Shown: positions 9,788 to 18,184 of the stretch, one piece after another
Position numbering within the stretch: the first letter of the stretch is position 1
Layout: every line of letters begins with the position of its first letter
Assembly (NCBI RefSeq): GCF_014837175.1
Contig: NZ_JACYFR010000003.1
Span: forward strand, 248,001-312,000
Direction: 5' to 3'
Source: Cellulomonas sp. JH27-2
GTDB lineage: Bacteria; Actinomycetota; Actinomycetes; Actinomycetales; Cellulomonadaceae
Length of the DNA: 64,000 nt
Translations under genes and position numbers: made by a program
Notes under the pieces: generated by a model
What the model was told of the DNA's origin: nothing
What the model saw: only the letters and a program-made list of their open reading frames with translations
The model's database searches: none

Positions 9788-12496
9788 ATGTCTGCAGGGC
9801 GCAAGCTCGTCATCGTGGAGTCGCCCGCCAAGGCGCGCACGATCGCGGGGTACCTGGGTGACGGGTACGACGTCGAGGCGAGCGTCGGGCACATCCGCGA
9901 CCTGCCCCAGCCGTCGGAGCTGCCCGCGGACATGAAGAAGGGCCCCTTCGGCAAGTTCGCCGTCGACGTCGACAACGGGTTCGCGCCCTACTACGTCGTC
10001 GACTCGGACAAGAAGAAGAAGGTCAGCGAGCTCAAGCGACTGCTCAAGGAGTCCGACGAGCTCTTCCTCGCCACCGATGAGGACCGCGAGGGCGAGGCCA
10101 TCGCGTGGCACCTGCTCTCCGAGCTCAAGCCCAAGGTCCCCGTCAAGCGCATGGTGTTCCACGAGATCACCCGCGAGGCCATCGGCCGGGCACTGGAGAA
10201 CACCCGCGAGATCGACGACCGCATGGTCGACGCGCAGGAGACCCGCCGCATCCTGGACCGCCTGTACGGCTACGAGGTCAGCCCGGTGCTGTGGCGCAAG
10301 GTGCGTCAGGGTCTGTCGGCCGGCCGCGTGCAGTCGGTCGCCACGCGCATGGTCGTCGAGCGTGAGCGCGAGCGCATGGCATTCGTCGCCGCCGACTACT
10401 GGGACGTCAACGGCACGTTCGCGGTGGCGGACGCCGACCAGCCCGCCTTTCCGGCCCGGCTGACCCAGCTTGACGGCCGCCGGGTGGCCAGCGGGCGCGA
10501 CTTCGACGACCGCGGCGTGCTGCGCTCGGCGGACACGACCCACCTCACGGAGGAGAACGCGACGGCGCTCGTTGCCGCGCTCGCGGACTCGTCGTACGAG
10601 GTCCGGTCCCTGGAGACCAAGCCCTACACCCGCCGTCCGGCGGCGCCGTTCACCACCTCCACGTTGCAGCAGGAGGCCTCGCGCAAGCTCCGGATGGCGT
10701 CGCGGCAGACGATGCGCACCGCGCAGAGCCTGTACGAGAACGGCTACATCACCTACATGCGTACCGACTCGCCCGTGCTGAGCACGCAGGCGATCGACGC
10801 CGCGCGCCGCCAGGCTGCGGAGCTGTACGGAGCCGAGTACGTGCCGGACAAGGCGCGTGTCTACACGAGCAAGGCCAAGGGGGCCCAGGAGGCGCACGAG
10901 GCCATCCGCCCCGCCGGTGACCACTTCCGCACGCCGGCACAGGTGGCGCGCGAGCTGTCGGGCGACCAGTTCCGGCTGTACGAGCTGATCTGGAAGCGCA
11001 CGGTCGCCTCGCAGATGGCGGACGCGCGCGGGTCGACGGCCTCGGTGCGGCTGGGCGCCGTGGCGTCCGACGGGCAGGACGCGGTGTTCTCCGCGTCCGG
11101 CACGGTCATCACGTTCCGCGGCTTCCTCGCGGCGTACGAGGAGGGTCGCGACGAGTCGCGCGACGCGACCGGCGACGACGACAAGGGCGACGCGCGCCTG
11201 CCGCGGATGGCCGAGGGCGACCCGCTGACGGGCACCGACCTCGCGGCCGCCGGTCACCGCACGTCGCCACCGCCGCGCTACACGGAGGCCTCGCTCGTCA
11301 AGGCGCTGGAGGAGCGCGGCATCGGCCGACCGTCCACCTACGCCGCCACGATCTCGGTCATCCAGGACCGCGGCTACGTGACGTCCCGCGGGCAGGCGCT
11401 CGTGCCGTCGTGGCTCGCGTTCGCCGTGACGCGGCTGCTGGAGGAGAACTTCGACTGGCTGGTCGACTACGACTTCACCGCCGAGATGGAGCAGGACCTC
11501 GACGCCATCGCCGCCGGCGACAAGGACCGGGTGGCCTGGCTGACGCGCTTCTACTTCGGCGACGGGACCGGCAACGAGGAGGGCGAAGGCCTGCGGGACC
11601 TCGTCGCGAACCTGGGTGAGATCGACGCCCGCGAGGTCAACTCCATCCCGATCGGCGACAACATCACGCTGCGCGTCGGCCGCTACGGCCCGTACCTCGA
11701 GGACCCGGCCGTGCTGGCCGCGGACGGCACGCCGCGCCGCGCGTCCGTGCCCGAGGAGATGGCTCCCGACGAGCTCACGCCCGCCAGGGCCCGCGAGCTG
11801 CTCGAGTCCGAGCCCGAGGGCGACCTCGTGCTCGGCCAGGACCCGAGCACGGGCACGACGATCGTCGCGAAGAACGGCCGCTACGGGCCGTACGTCACCG
11901 AGCTGCTGCCCGAGCCGGAGCTCGACGAGGGCCTGTCGGCCGCTGCGCGGAAGAAGGCGCTGGCCGCCGCGCCCAAGCCGCGCACGGCGTCGCTGTTCAA
12001 GTCGATGTCGCTGGACTCGATCACGCTCGACGACGCGCTGCGCCTGCTGTCGCTCCCGCGCGTCGTGGGCACGGACCCCGAGTCGGGCACGGAGATCACG
12101 GCGCAGAACGGTCGCTACGGGCCCTACCTGAAGAAGGGCACGGACTCGCGCACGCTCGCCTCGGAGGAGGCGCTGTTCACGACGACGCTCGACGAGGCGC
12201 TCGCGATCTACGCGCAGCCCAAGCGAGGTCGTGGGGCGACGGCCGCTCCGCCGCTGCGCGAGCTGGGCGACGACCCCACGTCGGGCAAGCCGATCGTCGT
12301 GAAGGACGGCCGGTTCGGCGCGTACGTCACCGACGGCACCACCAACCGCACGCTGCCGCGCGACGTGACGCCCGAGTCGATCACCCCCGAGCAGGCCATC
12401 GAGCTGCTCGCGGAGAAGCGCGCTCAGGGCCCGGCCAAGAAGAAGGCGCCCGCCCGCAAGGCCCCGGCGCGCGCCAAGGCGTCCGCGAAGAAGTAG
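9788..12496 (+). CDS. topA: DNA topoisomerase I
   Basis: A 902-residue type IA topoisomerase that relaxes negative supercoils. The start ATG 9788 follows AGGAAGG with good spacing. The N-terminal Toprim domain opens with KLVIVESPAKARTIAGYL and carries the acidic DEDREGEAIAWHL metal site. The active-site Tyr323 is in ITYMRTDS; LSAGRVQSVATRMVV is the conserved DNA-binding strand motif. The C-terminus has the actinobacterial arrangement: repeated domains marked by NGRYGPY and GRFGAYV instead of Cys4 zinc ribbons, then a Lys/Ala-rich tail (KKKAPARKAPARAKASAKK) that in mycobacterial TopA binds DNA. The window's repeat copies A and B flank this gene and the PAP2 gene. Confidence 0.98.
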   Translation: MSAGRKLVIVESPAKARTIAGYLGDGYDVEASVGHIRDLPQPSELPADMKKGPFGKFAVDVDNGFAPYYVVDSDKKKKVSELKRLLKESDELFLATDEDREGEAIAWHLLSELKPKVPVKRMVFHEITREAIGRALENTREIDDRMVDAQETRRILDRLYGYEVSPVLWRKVRQGLSAGRVQSVATRMVVERERERMAFVAADYWDVNGTFAVADADQPAFPARLTQLDGRRVASGRDFDDRGVLRSADTTHLTEENATALVAALADSSYEVRSLETKPYTRRPAAPFTTSTLQQEASRKLRMASRQTMRTAQSLYENGYITYMRTDSPVLSTQAIDAARRQAAELYGAEYVPDKARVYTSKAKGAQEAHEAIRPAGDHFRTPAQVARELSGDQFRLYELIWKRTVASQMADARGSTASVRLGAVASDGQDAVFSASGTVITFRGFLAAYEEGRDESRDATGDDDKGDARLPRMAEGDPLTGTDLAAAGHRTSPPPRYTEASLVKALEERGIGRPSTYAATISVIQDRGYVTSRGQALVPSWLAFAVTRLLEENFDWLVDYDFTAEMEQDLDAIAAGDKDRVAWLTRFYFGDGTGNEEGEGLRDLVANLGEIDAREVNSIPIGDNITLRVGRYGPYLEDPAVLAADGTPRRASVPEEMAPDELTPARARELLESEPEGDLVLGQDPSTGTTIVAKNGRYGPYVTELLPEPELDEGLSAAARKKALAAAPKPRTASLFKSMSLDSITLDDALRLLSLPRVVGTDPESGTEITAQNGRYGPYLKKGTDSRTLASEEALFTTTLDEALAIYAQPKRGRGATAAPPLRELGDDPTSGKPIVVKDGRFGAYVTDGTTNRTLPRDVTPESITPEQAIELLAEKRAQGPAKKKAPARKAPARAKASAKK

Positions 12497-12578
12497 CTCG
12501 CCGGGGCGGCTCGCACCTGCGCGCTCTGGCAGGTCGCCTCTCTCGCTCGCGTCGCCCCCGCCCGCGTCAGCCCGGCGT

Positions 12579-12649
12579 GTGGATGCATGGATGGTTGCAT
12601 GGCGCGTGCCCGTGGCGGGCGCGTCTGGTGCAACCATCCCTGCATCCAC
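12579..12649. repeat. Dispersed inverted repeat, copy B, between convergent genes
   Basis: 21-nt arms (12579-12599, 12629-12649) with a single mismatch; left arm begins GTGGATGCATGG, inner core GGATGGTTGCA/TGCAACCATCC. The 29-nt loop has its own stem (GCCCG...CGGGC). It lies between topA and the oppositely oriented GH13 gene, where a bidirectional terminator is expected. Same family as 8694-8766 and 62416-62510. Confidence 0.8.
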
Positions 12650-12659
12650 GGGCGTGTGG

Positions 12660-13949
12660 TCAGGGGGCCAGGACCGCCCAGCCGCGTGCGGGGACGGTGG
12701 TGGTCGTGGCGGTGACCGTCGACGGGCCCGCGAGCAGCTCGCCCGTCGCTGGGGCGTCCCAGGGCTCGTCGGGGTCCAGGTTGAGGGCGACCAGCAGCGC
12801 GTCGCCCCCGGCGCTCGCCTCGTAGAGCAGGTGCTCGTTGCTGAGCTCCACGGTGCGGGTGGTGGCCCGGTGCAGCCACGGGTGCCGACGGCGCAGGCCG
12901 ATCAGCTCCTGGTGCAGCCGGTAGGCCCACGCTCCGTCGGGCGCCAGGTCGTCGGGCGACGCGGGGAACGCGGGACGGATCGCGTCGTCGCCGCCGAACC
13001 GCTCCTCCTTGAGCCCGCGGAACGCCTGCTCGTCGCCGTAGTACACGGCGGGTGTGCCGCCGACGGTGAAGAGCACGACGAGCGCCAGGGCGAGCAGCCC
13101 GTCGTCGTCGACCTGGGTCGCGATGCGCGTGACGTCGTGGTTCCCGACGAAGGTCCACGGCGCGAACTGCTCGACGAACGCCGAGTGCCGGTCCAGCGAC
13201 CACGCCAGCTCCCAGAAGTTGGCCGACGACAGCGCCGACCAGATCGCCTTCCACAGCTCGTACTGCGTGACGGAGTCGAAGCCGGACTCGGCCACGATCG
13301 CGGAGTAGTCGCCGTGGATGACCTCGCCGACGACGTAGACGTCGGGGTGCGCCGCGCGCACGCGCTCCAGCACCGGCACCCAGAAGGCCGGCGGGACCGC
13401 GTAGGCGGCGTCGAGGCGCCAGCCGTCCGCGCCCGCGTCGAGCCAGTGGATCATCACGTCGGCCACGAGGTCGGCCACGGCGGGCGACGAGTGGTTCAGC
13501 GTGACCAGGTCGCGGTGGCCCTCGAAGCAGTCCCACGTGGGCTCGTCGCCGCTGCGGTCGATGCGGAACAGCGCCCCCTCCGGCCCGCCGGCGAGCGCTG
13601 CGGTGAACATCGGGTGCGCGCGCCCGACGTGGTTGAAGACGCCGTCGAGCAGCACGCGCAGGCCGCGCTCGTGGGCGGCTGTCACCAGCGCGTCGAAGTC
13701 CGACCGGTCGCCCAGCCGCGGGTCGATGCGCAGGTGGTCGGTGGTGTCGTAGCCGTGCGTGCTGGACGCGAACACGGGCCCGAGTGCCAGCCCGTTGACG
13801 CCCAGGTCGCGCGCGTAGTCGAGCCAGTCGATCAGACGCCGCAGCCGATGGGCATCGCGCGGATCGGATCCTTCGGGGGCCTCGTCGGCCGCCCCGACGA
13901 AACCCAGCGGGTACACCTGCCACCACACCGCGTGCTCGACCCAGCCCAT
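12660..13949 (-). CDS. GH13 alpha-amylase family glycosidase
   Basis: A 429-residue (beta/alpha)8 enzyme of the alpha-amylase family, with start ATG 13949 chosen because MGWVEHAVWWQVYPLGF opens the fold; an ATG 54 bp upstream would add an Arg/Gly-rich leader. All four family regions are present: DGVFNH, GWRLDAAY with nucleophile Asp180, GEVIHGDY with acid/base Glu209, and FVGNHDV with Asp272. Region II has LDAAY, as in several trehalose/sucrose-hydrolase-like branches, so product specificity is open. There is no signal peptide, hence cytoplasmic action on alpha-linked sugars. It is shorter than typical amylases, with only a small C-terminal beta domain. Confidence 0.92.
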   Translation of the reverse strand: MGWVEHAVWWQVYPLGFVGAADEAPEGSDPRDAHRLRRLIDWLDYARDLGVNGLALGPVFASSTHGYDTTDHLRIDPRLGDRSDFDALVTAAHERGLRVLLDGVFNHVGRAHPMFTAALAGGPEGALFRIDRSGDEPTWDCFEGHRDLVTLNHSSPAVADLVADVMIHWLDAGADGWRLDAAYAVPPAFWVPVLERVRAAHPDVYVVGEVIHGDYSAIVAESGFDSVTQYELWKAIWSALSSANFWELAWSLDRHSAFVEQFAPWTFVGNHDVTRIATQVDDDGLLALALVVLFTVGGTPAVYYGDEQAFRGLKEERFGGDDAIRPAFPASPDDLAPDGAWAYRLHQELIGLRRRHPWLHRATTRTVELSNEHLLYEASAGGDALLVALNLDPDEPWDAPATGELLAGPSTVTATTTTVPARGWAVLAP

Positions 13950-13966
13950 CGCCCCACCGTACGGGT

Positions 13967-14008
13967 CGGCCGTGCCCCGGGCCGGACGGACGACCCGGGG
14001 CACGGCCG
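13967..14008 (-). terminator. Perfect hairpin downstream of the mannanase gene
   Basis: 15-bp perfect arms (13967-13981, 13994-14008; CGGCCGTGCCCCGGG) with a 12-nt loop, a few bases after the GH26 stop on the minus strand and just before the GH13 start. It should end the long mannanase transcript and insulate the GH13 gene. Confidence 0.75.
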
Positions 14009-14013
14009 GCGCG

Positions 14014-17000
14014 TCAGCGCAGGCGCAGGCTCGCCGCCTTGCTGGTCACGGACCCGGCGGCGTTCGACACGACCACGCGGTAGTCCGCGGCCGTCGTCGC
14101 CGTGACCGAGTACGACGCCGACGTGGCGCCCGCGACCTTCACCCACGTGCCGCCGTGCTGGCGGTACCACTGGTACGTGGGCGTGGGATAACCGAGGGCC
14201 GTGACGGTGAAGGTCGCGCGCGACCCCTTCTTCACCGTCTGCGCGCTGGGCTGCCCGACGATCACCGGGGCGATCCCGGTCACCGTGACGGTCGCCGGGT
14301 CGGACGCCGTGGAGCCGGCGGTGCTGGTGAACACCGCGCGGACCTGCGCCGCGTCGAGCGCGGGGATCAGCACCAGCGTGAGCGTGCTCGACGTCGCCAG
14401 CGGGATCTTCGTCCACGTCGTCGAGCCCTTGCGCTGCAGCTCCCAGCGGACCTTGGTCGGCTCCGGGTAGCCGGTGGCGGCCGCCTTGACCTTGACGATC
14501 GCGCCGAGCTTGCCGGAGACGGGCGCGGGCTGGGTCGTGACGACCGGCTCGGCGGCCTTCAGCGTGACCGTCGCCGCGTCCGTCGTCGCGGTCCCCGCCG
14601 CGTTGGTGAACACGGCCCGGTACGACGAGCCGTTCACCGCCGTGCTGAGCGTGACGTCGAGCGACGGGGACGTCGCGCCGCTGACGTCGGCCCAGGACGA
14701 CGAGCCCGCCGCCTTGCTCTGCCACTGCACGGTCGGCTCCGGGGAGCCGGACGCCGCGGCCGTCAGCGTGACGGTCTCACCGAGCGTGCCCGATGCGTCC
14801 GCGGGCTGGTCGGTGACCTCCGGGGCCACGTCCGCGGGCGTCGCCGGGAAGTCGCCCACCGCGATGTCGTCGAGGTAGAACGAGCCGGTCTTCGGCAGGG
14901 AGGCGTCCGACTGCGTCGCCATGATGATGAACTCGTTCACTCCTGCGAGCTGGGCCCGGGTGGGGCGCAGCGTCGAGCTGATTCCGCTCGGGTAGGTGAC
15001 GACGGCGTCGTCGAACGCCAGCTGGACCGTGCGTGCCGTGCCCGTCAGCGAGACGGGCAGGTCCCAGTACCAGTCGTCGCCCGTGCCGTCGGCCGACGGC
15101 GTCCGGAACCGGAACGACAGGTTCTGGCCCGACCCGTTCGGGTCGACCCACGCGGTGATGCCGTCGAGCCCGGCCCACGAGTGGCCGCCCAGCCAGCGCG
15201 ACTCCTGCAGGTACGTGGTCGAGCCGAAGTCGTAGACGAACTGCGCGGCCTTGGACCCGGCCGACCCCTTGCCCGGCGCGAGCGCGAGCTGCCAGCCGTC
15301 GCCCCAGTCCTGCTCGGCGATGTTGCTCCAGCCGGCGCGCAGGTCGGTGGTCGTGGCGTAGGTGTCGAACGTGTCGAGCACCTCGGCGGAGCCGTCGGGC
15401 ACCTCCGGGGCGGGCTCGCCGCCCACGGCCTGGATGTCGTCGACACCGAACGTGCCCGAGCCGCTGGTCGAGTTCGACGCCAGGACAAGCTCGCCGATCG
15501 AGCCGAGCTGCGTGTCGTCGAGCGGGTCCGTCAGGTCGGCGGGCCACGACGGCGCGAACGACGAGAACGGGATCTCGACGGTGTGCCACGACGTGTCGGT
15601 CAGCGGCACCTGGGCCAGCCAGTAGCTGCCGGTGGTGTTGCTGATCTGTATGGCGAGCTGGTTGCTGGACCCGTCGCCCTTGACCCGCAGCGACAGCGCA
15701 TCGCGCCCGGACCAGTCCTGGCCCAGCCAGCGGGAGACGTCCTGCCAGCCGCCGTTCGGGTTGTCGTAGCTGAACGACAGCGCCTGCGCGCCCTGGCCCG
15801 CGTCGGTGCCGAGCGAGATCAGGTCGGTCTTGCCGCGGTTGCCCCAGGCCGCGTCGAACGCGGCCTCGTCGGCGTAGCCCTCGAAGTCGTCGACGACGAT
15901 CGGCTCGGCCGTCGGCTCGGGGTCCACGTACTCGCCCTCGCCGGACGCCTTGATGTCGTCGACCTGGATCGAGCCCTTCAGCGGGGCGTCGCCGCCCGCG
16001 TCGTTGAGGTAGACGAAGAACTGGCTGACCTTGGCCAGCCGCTCCCAGGTGAGGGTCGCTCCGGCGTTGGCGGTGTCCCAGGGGGCGGGCTTGAACTCGG
16101 TCCAGGGGATGTGCGTGACGTACGAGTCGTCGCCCGCCAGCGACGGGTACGCCTCGAACGTGACGCCGCCGGCCTGGACCTGCACGACGAGCTTGTGGCC
16201 CGAGGCGTCGGGGTCGATCCACAGGTCGAGCTGGCCGAACGCGGACCAGTTCTGCGTGGGTGCGAACGACTTGCCGAAGCCGAGGTAGCCCGTGCGCGAC
16301 GCGGGGAAGTCGTAGCTGAGCTTCGCCGCGTTGCCATCGCCGTGCTCACCCAGCGCCAGTGCCGACGAGGTTGCGTTCGCCACCGTGTACGCGGCGCGCA
16401 GCGCGACGTCGTCGCCGTAGCCCTCGAAGTCGTCGACCGTACCCTCGGGCAGCACCGGGGCGGCGCCCAGGATGACCGAGACGCTGCTGGTCAGGTCGTG
16501 GCCGCCGCCGGTCGCGGTGACCGTGGCGCCCACCGTCCGGTTGGTCAGCGCGTCCGCGCCGATGTCCCACGTGCCCGACCAGTAGCCGTCGTCGTCCTTC
16601 GTCAGGGCGACCGGGTCGAAGCCGTCGGCCGTGAACGTCACGCTGTCGACGCCCGGCGCCGCGGTGAGCTTGGCGCGCACGGTGACGGTCGGGGTGGTGA
16701 TGCGCGTGCCGTCCGCGGGCGTGACGAGGCGCAGGAACGGCTGCTGAGCGGCGGCCGGCGGGTCCGACGAGTACGGGTCGCCGGTCTGCGACGCGAAGAT
16801 CGAGCGCGGGTCGTCGTACAGCGCCTGGAAGTCCGACGCCATCTCGTGGCCCGCGTACGGCACGTAGATCTGGCCCGAGCCGAAGTTCGCCCACGTGAGC
16901 ATCCACGCGACCTTGCTCGCCTTCGGGCTCGCGTTCAGACCGTCCATCAGCTCGGTGTAGTAGTGCAGCGACTTGTTGCCCGACGGCTTGATGGTGCGGT

Positions 17001-17994
17001 CCCCGTTGCGGCCGAACTCGGTGAACGCGGGGATCTTGTGCCGGGCCGCGGCCAGGTCGACGACCATGTCGAGGTCGGTCACGACGGCGTCGACGTAGGC
17101 GCTCGAGTCGTCGTCGGCGTTCGAGTTCTCGTAGTTGTCGTAGCCCAGCACGTCGACCCACTGATCGCCGGGGTACGTCTCCAGGTAGCGCGCGCTGTCG
17201 CCGTCGAACGAGCCGTTGGGGGAGAACGCGTAGAGCAGGTTGTGCACGTGCTTCACGTCGCGCAGGTACTCGACCGTGTACCGGAAGATCTCCTTGTACT
17301 CGCCCGTGGTCGCGTGCGCGGCGCCCCACCAGAACCACGACCCCGTGTTCTCGTGGAACGGCCGGAAGACGACCGGCACCAGCGAGCCGTCGTCGCGCTT
17401 CGCGTCCGTGGCGGCCCGGGCGACGAGGTCGAGATAGGCCCGGAACTCGGCGTTCTTGTCGCCGCCCGGGAGGATGTGGCTGACGACGCGGCCGCTGGTG
17501 TCGTAGAAGTCCTTGCCCGTGACGAAGTTGGGCATGTGCGCCGACAGCGTGACGATGCCGCCGAGCGCGTCGGCGCGGACGAACTGCTCCGCGAGCGCCT
17601 CGGCGTTCTGCTCGTCGGTGTTGTCGTGCGAGCCGGGCTTCTCGTCGCCCTTGAGCGCGAGGCCGTCGAAGCCGAACACGCCCGGGAGGTCCCCGGTGAC
17701 GTCGTGGACGTCGGACTTGACCGGCTGGCCGTCGGGGCCGGGCGCGGCCGCCGAGACGGACTCGTCGACCGGGTGCTGCTGGCCGAACAGGACGCCGCCG
17801 GACTCCTGGTCGCGCAGGTACTGGAACAGCGAGCGCGTGGGGGCGGTCGCGTCGGTGTCGACGATCGCGACGGTGTCGTCGTCGGCCGCGTGCGCGGCGG
17901 TGCCGAGGCTCGTCAGACCGGTGAAGGTCAAGGCCGCGGCGGCCAGGATCGCGGCAGCCCGCGATCGTCGGGCATGGCTGGTGGCTCTGGTCAT
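14014..17994 (-). CDS. Secreted multidomain GH26 beta-mannanase
   Basis: A 1326-residue exported enzyme. The start ATG 17994 has GGAGA 5 bp upstream. The signal peptide has twin-Arg-like RRSR, a hydrophobic core and an AHA cleavage site near residue 36. The GH26 catalytic domain (about 40-410) shows acid/base Glu215 in RPFHENTGSWFWWG and nucleophile Glu326 in FTEFGRNG. Then come an Ig-like linker domain (about 430-520), three related beta-sandwich modules each opening with a DDFEGY or DTFDTY motif (about 521-690, 700-865, 875-1045), resembling mannan-binding CBM23/CBM11-type modules, and three C-terminal Ig-like repeats (from about 1058, 1150 and 1243). Cellulomonas fimi Man26A is a known relative but smaller. 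It cleaves beta-1,4-mannan outside the cell. Confidence 0.92.
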   Translation of the reverse strand: MTRATSHARRSRAAAILAAAALTFTGLTSLGTAAHAADDDTVAIVDTDATAPTRSLFQYLRDQESGGVLFGQQHPVDESVSAAAPGPDGQPVKSDVHDVTGDLPGVFGFDGLALKGDEKPGSHDNTDEQNAEALAEQFVRADALGGIVTLSAHMPNFVTGKDFYDTSGRVVSHILPGGDKNAEFRAYLDLVARAATDAKRDDGSLVPVVFRPFHENTGSWFWWGAAHATTGEYKEIFRYTVEYLRDVKHVHNLLYAFSPNGSFDGDSARYLETYPGDQWVDVLGYDNYENSNADDDSSAYVDAVVTDLDMVVDLAAARHKIPAFTEFGRNGDRTIKPSGNKSLHYYTELMDGLNASPKASKVAWMLTWANFGSGQIYVPYAGHEMASDFQALYDDPRSIFASQTGDPYSSDPPAAAQQPFLRLVTPADGTRITTPTVTVRAKLTAAPGVDSVTFTADGFDPVALTKDDDGYWSGTWDIGADALTNRTVGATVTATGGGHDLTSSVSVILGAAPVLPEGTVDDFEGYGDDVALRAAYTVANATSSALALGEHGDGNAAKLSYDFPASRTGYLGFGKSFAPTQNWSAFGQLDLWIDPDASGHKLVVQVQAGGVTFEAYPSLAGDDSYVTHIPWTEFKPAPWDTANAGATLTWERLAKVSQFFVYLNDAGGDAPLKGSIQVDDIKASGEGEYVDPEPTAEPIVVDDFEGYADEAAFDAAWGNRGKTDLISLGTDAGQGAQALSFSYDNPNGGWQDVSRWLGQDWSGRDALSLRVKGDGSSNQLAIQISNTTGSYWLAQVPLTDTSWHTVEIPFSSFAPSWPADLTDPLDDTQLGSIGELVLASNSTSGSGTFGVDDIQAVGGEPAPEVPDGSAEVLDTFDTYATTTDLRAGWSNIAEQDWGDGWQLALAPGKGSAGSKAAQFVYDFGSTTYLQESRWLGGHSWAGLDGITAWVDPNGSGQNLSFRFRTPSADGTGDDWYWDLPVSLTGTARTVQLAFDDAVVTYPSGISSTLRPTRAQLAGVNEFIIMATQSDASLPKTGSFYLDDIAVGDFPATPADVAPEVTDQPADASGTLGETVTLTAAASGSPEPTVQWQSKAAGSSSWADVSGATSPSLDVTLSTAVNGSSYRAVFTNAAGTATTDAATVTLKAAEPVVTTQPAPVSGKLGAIVKVKAAATGYPEPTKVRWELQRKGSTTWTKIPLATSSTLTLVLIPALDAAQVRAVFTSTAGSTASDPATVTVTGIAPVIVGQPSAQTVKKGSRATFTVTALGYPTPTYQWYRQHGGTWVKVAGATSASYSVTATTAADYRVVVSNAAGSVTSKAASLRLR

Positions 17995-18072
17995 CGAGTT
18001 CTCCGTTGAACGTCCCGGCCCTGCGCCGGGCGACCTGCGCGACCCCTCGTCGGGCCGATGGGGCCCGACCGT

Positions 18073-18116
18073 AACTTACTTAAGCCGCTGAAAATAGAGG
18101 GTGAAGCGAGTAAGTT
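18073..18116. promoter_or_regulatory. AT-rich divergent promoter region with inverted repeat
   Basis: The 190-bp gap between the mannanase and the oppositely oriented oxidoreductase contains a short AT-rich stretch, rare here, with perfect 8-bp arms AACTTACT (18073-18080) and AGTAAGTT (18109-18116) 28 bp apart. A tandem ACTT and a CTTAAG lie in or near the left arm. It is a plausible operator controlling one or both genes. It does not resemble the LacI/CelR-type palindrome with a central CG. Confidence 0.5.
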
Positions 18117-18184
18117 GTGGCGAATCGTCCTGCCCGCGTCCGCCCGGCCGACGCGGGCCGCGGGCTGGCACTACGTTGGGCGCC

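Noticed and set aside
8762..12649. A very long minus-strand open frame antisense to topA
   Set aside because: Its translation is Arg/Val/Leu-rich with no domain, whereas the plus strand gives an intact topoisomerase. High-GC codon use creates such antisense frames.
13972..18009. A 1345-codon plus-strand open frame antisense to the mannanase
   Set aside because: No recognisable motif; the minus strand encodes a signal peptide, the full GH26 active site and repeated modules.
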